Position numbers and translations under genes: made by a program. The notes under the pieces were generated by a model. That model did not search any database, was not told where the DNA came from, and saw only the letters and a list, made by a program, of their open reading frames with translations. From NCBI GenBank assembly GCA_019417325.1, contig DXVO01000034.1, positions 186,001 to 250,000 on the forward strand: a stretch of DNA of 64,000 nt, read 5' to 3'. This DNA is from Parabacteroides sp. (GTDB lineage Bacteria > Bacteroidota > Bacteroidia > Bacteroidales > Tannerellaceae). Shown in pieces: positions 7,774-15,135 of the stretch (position 1 is the stretch's first letter; each line of letters begins with the position of its first letter).

Positions 7774-10371
7774 TTATAAAGGGATGGATAAGCGGACGTG
7801 GCAACCGGATACAGACTCTTTCTCCTGCCTGTTCTCGATTGTAATGCCGATTTCCGTATTATACAATGTTTTCAATATCTCGAATTGGCTGGTAATCGCA
7901 CGGATGCCGAAACCCTCGTCTGCCTTGGCATCGAACCCGGGGCCGTCGTCCGTTATGTCAATCACCAGCAACTGGTTTTGCAAAGATAAGCGAATTGTGA
8001 TTTCCCCCTTGCCCTGCGGCGCAATTCCGTGCTTTACGGCATTCTCCACAAACGGTTGTATCAGCATTCCCGGAATCTCCACCACATCCGGTTCGATATT
8101 GCTGCCGACCGTCAGCGAGTAAGAAAAGGGGACGCGGAGTTGTTCCAGCTTCAAATACAACTGCAATTGTTCGATTTCATCGGACAGGGTAACCAGTTTC
8201 TTTTCCGAGGTGGCCAGCACTTTCCTGAGCAGGCGCGAGAAGTCTATCAGGTATTCGTTGGCCTCTTCGTTTGCCGAGCGGTTAATCAGGTTCTGGATGG
8301 AGCTCAGAGCATTAAAGATGAAATGCGGGTTCATCTGCGAGCGGATGGCACGGAGTTCGAGTTCGCTGATATGGCGGCGGCGTTGCTCCCGCTTCTGCCT
8401 GTTTTTCGTCCGCATGTAGTAGACAATACCGATAAGGACACAAACCAGCAGCGACCCTAAAACGCCTTCCTTGAACCCTTTCATAAAATCGCCGGACGAA
8501 TCATCTTCCAAATCCTTTTGTACCAGCCCGAGGATTGGTTTTATGTTCAAATCGCCGAACCTCCGGTAAAGGATTGTGCCGTCTTCGCGCATCAGGACGG
8601 TAAGGGGACCGGTACCCAGTTTATAATTCAAGTACCGTTTCTGTTCTTCGGGAATCGCTTTGTAGGGCTTCACCCGTTCGGTGTTCTGAGGGGAGAAACG
8701 CGCATACATTTCGAGTTTCACGGTAGATGCCAGCCCTTCTTTTTTGAGCAGTTGCTGCAAATCGAGGGCATTCTGGAGGTTCGGAATACTAAGCCCGTTG
8801 CCGGTCGATAAAAACAGCAGGATGTATTTCCGGTCGCTCCCCTTCACCAGAGGCAGGCTGTCGGCTATCATAAGACCGGATTCGCGGATGTTCTTTCCGG
8901 ATTCGAAAGGAGCCAGCTTGTCGTACAGGTTCCTCAACCTGTTTGTCAGGGATGTATCCGGACAGGAGGCGATGAAATCGTTATAATCGTCTTCCAGCTC
9001 ATAGAACATCTTTTCGCCCGTCAGTTCCATCAGGTTTACTACACTGACCAGATATTTAGGATAACCGGAGAAGATTTGCTTGTTTAGCCCGTAATCTTCC
9101 TGCGGGGTCAGTTTTTTCTGCTTGTTCAGGCTCAGGTTGTCCGCTTTGAGTTCCTGTTTTTTATAGGCTGCATAGGTATAGAGGAAATAGCCGTAATGCG
9201 CAGCACCCATATTTTTCAACTCGTATGCATAATCGATAAGCGGATTGAGCGATGCAAAGCAAGGAGCTTGCCAGTCGGGTAAACCGCTTTTCAGCCAGAT
9301 ATCCTTGTTGGCGGCTTGCATGTATTGGCGCAGGACGAATGCGGCTTGCAGATACTGTTCATTGATTTCGAACGTCCTTCGCCAATACGGGTCCATCTTC
9401 CCGGAATCTTCCTTCAGGGCGGTCCGGAAAAGGGTTTCGCGCTGCTGAAAGGCTTCTTTGAACTGTTCGGGGGAAGAGAGGTCGAACTCGAAGAGGTTGC
9501 CGAATTGCGGCAAACCGTAGCGCAAGTTGTTTTGCTCGCAGCCTCGTCCAAGGAAACGGGTGACGTGCGCTTCTTCAAAAGCTTTCTGGTCTTGTGTAAT
9601 GCAATCGCCCGGAGTAAGCAGCATGGTCGTATATTTGCCCACTTCGTATTCGGTCGGATAAGGGATAAACAGTTTCTTATGGACGGTTACGTTCTTACCG
9701 GTTTCGAGGTTGAAGAAGCTACAGGTAAATTCCGTATTCGGAGGCAGTGCGAACGAGGCCTCGATAACCCGTGCTTCCGACGTGAGTTGGATGGTTCCGT
9801 CGTTCTTCCATCCGGTCAGCAGGCCTTTCGCTACCGGGATAAGTAGTTCGGATAGGTTTACCGAGTCGCGGACGGTTGTTTCGGGATAGGCGGACAATCC
9901 TTCCTGCCTCACTCCGAAGGGGACATAGACTTTCGAATAGGAAAAAGAGGTGTTCGCATTGTCGACGGTAAGCGCGTTCCGGCTTTTCCGGTCGTAGGTG
10001 ACGCGCAAGACTGGTTTATCCGGCACACTACCCTCGATAGCGAAGTCTTGTCGGTAGCGGCTGTCAAAATAGTAAAAGCCCGGCTTTGCGTTGTCGTTCC
10101 GGCAGTCGTACAGGTTCTTGAGGGTGTAGTCGATGGTCAGGGCATCGGCATTTACATCTGCCACGGTAGCCTGAAAGATAACTCTCCGGATGTTCTCAAC
10201 CCGCCAAGGCAGTTCCTCCCGCAGCCCCGGAGCGATGTAGGGATAGTAGTGGACGGACTCGATGGCTACCCTGTCGCCCTTTTTCAGGGAGTCTGGCGTA
10301 TACGGAGCGGACGTTTCCGCGAAACCGCTTTGCACCAGAAAAAGAAGAAATAGTAAGCATACTGTTTTCAT
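7774..10371 (-). CDS. LytS-type sensor histidine kinase with very large extracytoplasmic domain
   Basis: An 865-residue kinase. Residues 1-18 are a Sec signal peptide. About 600 residues follow outside the membrane, whose last part (near 500-620) reads like a thioredoxin/TlpA-like fold (KYILLFLSTGNGLSIPNLQN, then GTGPLTVLMREDGTILYRRF) but lacks a CxxC pair. One membrane helix lies near 628-650. The cytoplasmic part is a His_kinase/HATPase_c module: SQMNPHFIFNAL with H683 as phospho-site, N-box PFVENAVKHG, and G-box DDGPGF. Family members usually have a 5-8 helix membrane sensor, so this sensor architecture is unusual. It is the first gene of the pair with the LytTR regulator. Confidence 0.92.
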   Translation of the reverse strand: MKTVCLLFLLFLVQSGFAETSAPYTPDSLKKGDRVAIESVHYYPYIAPGLREELPWRVENIRRVIFQATVADVNADALTIDYTLKNLYDCRNDNAKPGFYYFDSRYRQDFAIEGSVPDKPVLRVTYDRKSRNALTVDNANTSFSYSKVYVPFGVRQEGLSAYPETTVRDSVNLSELLIPVAKGLLTGWKNDGTIQLTSEARVIEASFALPPNTEFTCSFFNLETGKNVTVHKKLFIPYPTEYEVGKYTTMLLTPGDCITQDQKAFEEAHVTRFLGRGCEQNNLRYGLPQFGNLFEFDLSSPEQFKEAFQQRETLFRTALKEDSGKMDPYWRRTFEINEQYLQAAFVLRQYMQAANKDIWLKSGLPDWQAPCFASLNPLIDYAYELKNMGAAHYGYFLYTYAAYKKQELKADNLSLNKQKKLTPQEDYGLNKQIFSGYPKYLVSVVNLMELTGEKMFYELEDDYNDFIASCPDTSLTNRLRNLYDKLAPFESGKNIRESGLMIADSLPLVKGSDRKYILLFLSTGNGLSIPNLQNALDLQQLLKKEGLASTVKLEMYARFSPQNTERVKPYKAIPEEQKRYLNYKLGTGPLTVLMREDGTILYRRFGDLNIKPILGLVQKDLEDDSSGDFMKGFKEGVLGSLLVCVLIGIVYYMRTKNRQKREQRRRHISELELRAIRSQMNPHFIFNALSSIQNLINRSANEEANEYLIDFSRLLRKVLATSEKKLVTLSDEIEQLQLYLKLEQLRVPFSYSLTVGSNIEPDVVEIPGMLIQPFVENAVKHGIAPQGKGEITIRLSLQNQLLVIDITDDGPGFDAKADEGFGIRAITSQFEILKTLYNTEIGITIENRQEKESVSGCHVRLSIPL

Positions 10372-10482
10372 ACCTGTAAAAATAAGATGAATAATTTAAT
10401 TACCTTCCGAAAGTATCTTATAAAGGCTGAATGGCTGTATGTAAATGAGCGGATAGCGGTTTTGGATGAGTATTCCCTCTTC

Positions 10483-10592
10483 CGTCGACAGTAGACGCCG
10501 AGGCGCGTCGATGATAAACGCCGGGCGCCGTCGACAACAGACGCCGAGCGCCGTCTACGGTAGACGCAGGGCGGTGTCGATGGTAGACGCAG
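10483..10592. repeat. 23-bp minisatellite, about 4.8 copies
   Basis: Four full copies and one partial copy of a 23-bp unit start at 10483, 10506, 10529, 10552 and 10575. Each carries a core close to GTCKAYNRTAGAC, itself nearly palindromic; in copy 4 the core GTCTACGGTAGAC is a perfect odd palindrome. The units are much GC-richer than the flanks. Small ORFs run through both strands but have no homology-like character. The block lies between the start of the LytS gene and a large palindrome. Confidence 0.85.
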
Positions 10593-10625
10593 ATATTAGA
10601 GAGATGTACCAAATCTATATATATA

Positions 10626-10732
10626 TTAGGGAACGCAGACTACGCAGACAGAGCGCAGATTTACGCAGACCATATTTTTTCAATAAAGAATCTGCGTAAA
10701 TCTGCGTGTTCTGCGTCATCAGCGTTCCCTAA
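10626..10732. repeat. Large imperfect palindrome of ACGCAGA-type repeats
   Basis: The left arm (10626-10669) and right arm (10691-10732) are near reverse complements, with TTAGGGAACGC at one outer end and GCGTTCCCTAA at the other, and tandem ACGCAGA-like words inside. It could fold into a long hairpin and may end transcription of the minus-strand gene at 10783. Repeats of this ACGCAGAT type occur between genes in many Bacteroidota (my recollection, not checked). Together with the minisatellite it accounts for most of the 411-base gap 10372-10782. Confidence 0.8.
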
Positions 10733-10782
10733 TAGCTTTTTGACAAAACCTCCTAAAAAATATATTTATATAGTGGGTTGCC

Positions 10783-11550
10783 TTATAACTCTTCCGGCTT
10801 CTCGCCATCGCCAACCATCAATGTGAATGGGTAGACAAGGGTACGCGGCTCTTTCAATAAAGTGGTGGAGTTGCTATACCAGGTTTCGAGTTCCAAACTG
10901 TAGCGTCCGTTCCCCAGTGAGGCAGGAAGGGTAAACATCAGGCGGCTCGGGTCGTTGATACCGAAGGTGGTGATGGTGGCGGCTACTGCCTGTGTGCTTT
11001 CCTTAATCAGTTTAAGCGTACCGGTTCCTGTGCCGTCGGCATTGACACATTTGATTTTAGAACCTGTAACGTCCAGCATACCGCCCGGAGTGATGGTGCC
11101 GTCGGTCAAGCCCGTGGTCACGTCTTTTACAAGGCTGATACGTGCGCCTCCCAGGTTCTTCACGTTCCCCGAAAACTCAGGGGTCACCTTTGCCACCTCG
11201 GCACGCATGGCTACCGAAGGGGCCACATTTACTATACATTTGTTGATTTCCGGGTTTATCGCTCCCGTAGTGCCGATAAGCAGTCCGGTGATGGAAGGCG
11301 AATACAAAGCCGAACCGGTTACCACCGTATTGCCCTGACAGACCAGTTGGCGGATTTTCTCGTCTACCAGATTGCAGATATTCACAATCGTTTCCGGGCG
11401 GTATTCCGTACGTTCCGCAGCGATGGCATTAGCCACGCCTTCGATAGTGAACGACTTGAGTGTTTTCACTTTTGCAATGTAATCTTCTTTCACGTCCTTT
11501 GTCATTGTGTACTCTTCAAGGTCAAAGAACCATTTGTAGTTTGCTGCCAT
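10783..11550 (-). CDS. HU-like DNA-binding domain / DUF4469 protein
   Basis: A 255-residue protein. The first ~120 residues fit the HU-DNA_bdg domain of Bacteroidota (KEDYIAKVKTLKSFTIEGVANAIAAERTEY), a divergent relative of IHF/HU. The remainder fits DUF4469, a beta-rich domain (GARISLVKDVTTGLTDGTIT, GTLKLIKESTQAVAATI, RLMFTLPASLGNGRYSLELE). There is no signal peptide, so it is probably cytoplasmic or nucleoid-associated; its role is unknown. It is 110 bases downstream of the fimbrillin-like lipoprotein on the same strand and may be co-transcribed with it. Confidence 0.8.
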   Translation of the reverse strand: MAANYKWFFDLEEYTMTKDVKEDYIAKVKTLKSFTIEGVANAIAAERTEYRPETIVNICNLVDEKIRQLVCQGNTVVTGSALYSPSITGLLIGTTGAINPEINKCIVNVAPSVAMRAEVAKVTPEFSGNVKNLGGARISLVKDVTTGLTDGTITPGGMLDVTGSKIKCVNADGTGTGTLKLIKESTQAVAATITTFGINDPSRLMFTLPASLGNGRYSLELETWYSNSTTLLKEPRTLVYPFTLMVGDGEKPEEL

Positions 11551-11642
11551 AAGATGGGGCTTTTAATGATTAATTTGTATTTGTTGATGGGAAATTGTCG
11601 TTCCCCAAATAAAGAATCAAATAAATTGAATGAAACGGGTGG

Positions 11643-11661
11643 GGCAGGCAATGCACCTGCC
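11643..11661 (-). other. Short GC-rich hairpin directly at the 3' end of the adhesin gene
   Basis: GGCAGG (11643-11648) and CCTGCC (11656-11661) form a perfect 6-bp stem with a 7-base loop. On the minus strand the stem starts at the last base of the TAG stop codon. There is no T-run after it, so it is not a good intrinsic terminator. In characterised diversity-generating retroelements a hairpin/cruciform just after the variable repeat helps target recognition; that parallel is an inference. Confidence 0.6.
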
Positions 11662-14567
11662 TATTCTTTGATACACCGAACGGAGAAGCCGTTCGCCCTG
11701 TCGTACCTAAACTGGAACAACTTAGCACCGCTCAACTCCACGCCATGAACATCCGTACTACCGGACGGCACTGACGACGACCAGTAGTTGCCGAGGGAAC
11801 CCTGATTGTTGGACAAACCGTCACCGCGGTTCCGATAGCCCGCAGCAGGTAAAATAAGCAAGGGGTAACCACTCTCTGCATTCACTTTAAAGAGACCGCC
11901 ACTACCATCCCACTCTGTCGCATTACCAATAGACCACAATTCATCAATTGTCGGTACACGGTAACCTGGGGGGCAAGGGTCATTTACACCTTTACTGCTA
12001 TTGTTCCATAAACTGTTATTTTGAGGGGTCAACCAGTCTATTGGGCCACTGGAAACTTTATAAAATATATTGTTATTGGGTTTGGAATTACTTATAGGAC
12101 CGGAAGCCATAGAAGCACTATGGTTCGTGGCATCCTGACGTCCCCACTGGTAAAGATTCCCGGTGCCTTCTACTTTCATATCCTTCCCGTCATTCGCCTG
12201 TGCCACACGGGTAGCTCCACAATTGAAAGGCGCCCAATAGCAATCCCCCTTTTTGATGGCGGTATAATAAGGAACCACCCCCCCGTTTGTCGGATAGCCG
12301 AAGTAAGAAGCTCCACGCCAAATAGTATAAGTATCTATATTTTTCCCATTCTGTTTGATACTAACCGAAGCCTTATGCAGTTGGTATTCCGGGTCATCAC
12401 CCTCCGAACCATTTACTATGATATCAAAGGTGAATTTCCGACGGTTGTTTACGATTTCCACGTCGGTTCGCATCTTAGATTCAGCTAACCATGTGTTACC
12501 ATTATTGGCTGACGTACAATAATCCGTATCATAATCAATCGACAATTCCGGGGTAAACTGGGTAAACATGCTGTAATAAGACATGGTCAGAGTCTTTCCG
12601 GTAGTTGCCACACGATAGCCTTTCGATGCGTCATGCCCGGTCGTTTCGTAACCGGAAAGAGGAGTTGCCAACCAGGCATCCGCTTCTGTAAAGTTTACCG
12701 TTACTTCGGCTGTCTTGCTGTTATCCGTCTTATTCTTAATCGTAACCGTTTGTGCGGAAGGCAATACATCTGGGAAATTCTCTTTGGAAGGATTCAGTTC
12801 TATAACATAGGAGAAGCCTGTTTTATCGGAACTCATTGTTTTGTAAGTCAACCATTCGGGACCTTCTATCGTGGAACCTCCAAAACATGTTCCGGTGATT
12901 GTCAGTGTAGGAACGGTATTATCCGCTCCGGCATGAAGGGTGACAGAAGAAGGGGATGTTAAAGAGGGTTCTCCAGGTGCGGGCTCCACTATCACTGTTT
13001 CTTCCTCACTGCTCATGCTATTTATAAAACGAAGGACGGCTTTCGGATAGTCATCCTTGTCGTAACCCTCTTTTACAGATACGGTATATTGATAACCGGA
13101 AACGGAAGCCTTTGTAACAGGAGTCGCTGCGCTTACTTCCAGCCAGTCACATTGCTGGGCGGCAACGCTACCGGAATAACTTTTCTGCAATTCCGGCTCG
13201 CCGCTTGTGCCGACTTCTATCGTAAAGCCGTCGCCCCCTTTTAAGGTACTCATTGTTACAATACGGGTATCGGAATTATAGGTTATCTTATCTTTCAGGG
13301 CATCCGGGATAGTAATATTTACCCCACCGCCGCCTGTGCCTGCATTCGGGTCGTAGTCGTCCAGACTGCCGCCTTCGTCCCATTCGGCTACATCCAGTGT
13401 AAAGTCCAGGTGGTATTCGTCCGCTTTTGTGATACCGATGGTGTACCGGTGGTTATTGTTTATTTCCAGTGCAACCTCCCCACCGTCAGCCGTTTGCTGG
13501 ATAAACGGTATCTGATAGGAGACTTCTTTCGCCTCTGTTTTATTTACCCGGTAGGTACCGTTCAGAATCAGGTAGCCTTTATCTTCCAACGGGCTGGGAT
13601 AGCTATAGAATGCAGATACTTGCAAGCCTTCATTGGCTTTCTCACCCTCAAATGCGCATGCCGGGTAAGTAATTAACTCCCCGTCTGCGGCAGGGATAGT
13701 TCCATACACCTTTGCAGGGAAGAAAGTAGTTCCTTTCCGCCCGTTTCCCATCGAGATAGATTCCAGATGGAATTTGGAATCCTTCTCTATATTACTTACA
13801 TCGAAACGAGCCATTGTACGGGTCAGCTTAAAACCAACCTGTACACGGGCAGAAGAACTAAAGTCTGTCAAGTCGATAGGGGTTGTTTGTGCACCGGTCA
13901 TCGGAAGAGGTAAACCTAATGCCTCGGAGGCTGTTGTTAATAATGGGGAATGGTATTTGCAGAAGTCTTTTTCCGAAGGGGTTCCGTCTGTCAGGACACC
14001 TGTTTTCATATCATAAGTAAGCGGGGCGAAATAGGTATCGGCTACAGGGGTACCGTCTGTAGGATTCATCAGTTCCGTTTGGTTGGCGATGCAGTAGAGA
14101 CGGACAAACAAGCCTTTTTGGAGTTCCAGCAAGGCGGTAGTCGTAGCATTGTCAACACTCGGTGTAAGGTCTAATTCTTTTGCCCCGGCGGGTAGTGCCG
14201 AACCGTCCTGCCGATAGGAGAACCGTTCGCGGAAAGTATACCCATCGCCTTCGGCTTTTGCTCCGAATACATAGATATCCAGTGTCGCGATTTCGTTTTC
14301 CGCTTCGGTGGCAATGGGAGCATCGGCTTTCGTTTCCGCCTTCGTCTCCGCTTTAGTAGTTTTCACCGTGAGTTTGTTCTTAAAGGAAATAAGCACCTCA
14401 CGTCTGTTTGCACTGTCCGCTTCATCCGTAGATGTTCGGTCTGTCTTGTCCGATTCCGATGTACAGGAGGCAAGCAGCACGGCAGCAAGCAGATATACGC
14501 TTGCTGCGAGTGCCTGTACCGGTCTGATTGAGGGACATAGACCTTGTAGTTTCGTTTTCATATCCAT
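11661..14567 (-). CDS. Fimbrillin-like cell-surface lipoprotein with C-terminal FISUMP domain
   Basis: A 968-residue lipoprotein with lipobox LLASC near residue 35. Residues ~55-410 read as a FimA/Mfa-like beta-sandwich (EIATLDIYVFGA, LLELQKGLFVRLYCIANQTE, NNNHRYTIGITKAD). Two BACON/Ig-like segments follow (~425-640). The last ~170 residues match the Fibrobacter succinogenes major paralogous (FISUMP) domain: YWAPFNCGATRV, NDPCPPGYRVPT, GNYWSSS, and a terminal RANGFSVRCIKE. An ETKAETKAETKAD repeat follows the lipobox. It is probably an outer-surface adhesin or pilus tip subunit. The C-terminal 59 codons resemble the variable region of proteins mutated by diversity-generating retroelements (see findings). 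No major-pilin gene lies beside it. Large palindromes flank the locus. Confidence 0.85.
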   Translation of the reverse strand: MDMKTKLQGLCPSIRPVQALAASVYLLAAVLLASCTSESDKTDRTSTDEADSANRREVLISFKNKLTVKTTKAETKAETKADAPIATEAENEIATLDIYVFGAKAEGDGYTFRERFSYRQDGSALPAGAKELDLTPSVDNATTTALLELQKGLFVRLYCIANQTELMNPTDGTPVADTYFAPLTYDMKTGVLTDGTPSEKDFCKYHSPLLTTASEALGLPLPMTGAQTTPIDLTDFSSSARVQVGFKLTRTMARFDVSNIEKDSKFHLESISMGNGRKGTTFFPAKVYGTIPAADGELITYPACAFEGEKANEGLQVSAFYSYPSPLEDKGYLILNGTYRVNKTEAKEVSYQIPFIQQTADGGEVALEINNNHRYTIGITKADEYHLDFTLDVAEWDEGGSLDDYDPNAGTGGGGVNITIPDALKDKITYNSDTRIVTMSTLKGGDGFTIEVGTSGEPELQKSYSGSVAAQQCDWLEVSAATPVTKASVSGYQYTVSVKEGYDKDDYPKAVLRFINSMSSEEETVIVEPAPGEPSLTSPSSVTLHAGADNTVPTLTITGTCFGGSTIEGPEWLTYKTMSSDKTGFSYVIELNPSKENFPDVLPSAQTVTIKNKTDNSKTAEVTVNFTEADAWLATPLSGYETTGHDASKGYRVATTGKTLTMSYYSMFTQFTPELSIDYDTDYCTSANNGNTWLAESKMRTDVEIVNNRRKFTFDIIVNGSEGDDPEYQLHKASVSIKQNGKNIDTYTIWRGASYFGYPTNGGVVPYYTAIKKGDCYWAPFNCGATRVAQANDGKDMKVEGTGNLYQWGRQDATNHSASMASGPISNSKPNNNIFYKVSSGPIDWLTPQNNSLWNNSSKGVNDPCPPGYRVPTIDELWSIGNATEWDGSGGLFKVNAESGYPLLILPAAGYRNRGDGLSNNQGSLGNYWSSSVPSGSTDVHGVELSGAKLFQFRYDRANGFSVRCIKE

Positions 14568-14635
14568 ATATTACTAATTGTTTGTGTTTGTCAGTACCCT
14601 ATTTATGTATGCAGATTGACGCAGATTTCATTTTC

Positions 14636-14748
14636 TGACGCGGATGACGCAGATAAACGCGGATTAAATACAGAAAACAGCCCATCAACAATTGTTGGAT
14701 TTCTCTCTTTTCTCTTAATCCGCGTGATTCGCGTAAATCCGCGTCTAA
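14636..14748. repeat. Large imperfect palindrome of ACGCGGAT-type repeats
   Basis: The left arm (about 14636-14667) and right arm (about 14715-14748) are near reverse complements sharing GACGCGGAT and ACGCGGATTAA, around a loop that holds the 12-bp palindrome CAACAATTGTTG. It resembles the ACGCAGA palindrome at 10626-10732; the two bracket the DUF4469/adhesin pair. A further ACGCAGATT copy lies just upstream, near 14620. It occupies part of the 568-base gap 14568-15135. Confidence 0.8.
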
Positions 14749-14812
14749 AATTATTACGTCCGATTATTAGCCTCCGCGTCAGTTATTTCATCATCCACAA
14801 TAAAAATCTGTG

Positions 14813-15007
14813 AGTTCTATAAAGACTGCGTCAAAAATTAGGATTGATTAAAATATATCGTGACGCGAAAGCTGTTGCAAATCATATATTCTCAGGAATC
14901 CGGTGTGTTTCTATAAGCAATAAGTCTTAAAAATCAAAGGATTAAGCAGTTAATATGTGGTAATATCTTTATATATTTGTTCCGCTTGACGCAGTCTTTA
15001 TAGAACT
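14813..15007. mobile_element. MITE-like element with perfect ~22-bp terminal inverted repeats
   Basis: GTTCTATAAAGACTGCGTCA at 14814-14833 is exactly inverted at 14987-15006, and one more base pairs on each side. The repeats enclose an AT-rich ~150-base interior without an ORF, giving a total of about 195 bp. This is the size and structure of a miniature inverted-repeat element derived from an insertion sequence. I see no convincing target-site duplication, and no transposase gene is in the window, so the parent family is unknown. A large stem-loop with a regulatory role is the alternative. Confidence 0.55.
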
Positions 15008-15043
15008 ATTCAATTTCTTTTTAACGTATACCTTATCCCCAAC

Positions 15044-15091
15044 AAAAAATCGGCACACCCCTAAGTATCCTTAGAAGATGTGCCGACTTTT
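15044..15091 (-). terminator. Intrinsic terminator of the S46 peptidase transcript
   Basis: TCGGCACA (15050-15057) pairs with TGTGCCGA (15078-15085), with an inner CTAAG/CTTAG stem. Read on the minus strand the hairpin is followed by a T-run (15044-15049). It lies 45 bases past the stop codon of the peptidase gene. Confidence 0.8.
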
Positions 15092-15135
15092 AGAAAGAAA
15101 ATCGATAAGAGGACTTTATCAGTGCCTCTTCCTAT

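Noticed and set aside
9316..9846. 176-codon plus-strand ORF
   Set aside because: Antisense shadow of the LytS-type kinase in a GC-richer region; no signal or domain pattern.
10418..10699. Small ORFs through the minisatellite on both strands
   Set aside because: Their sequence is just the repeat unit translated; there is no start context or domain.
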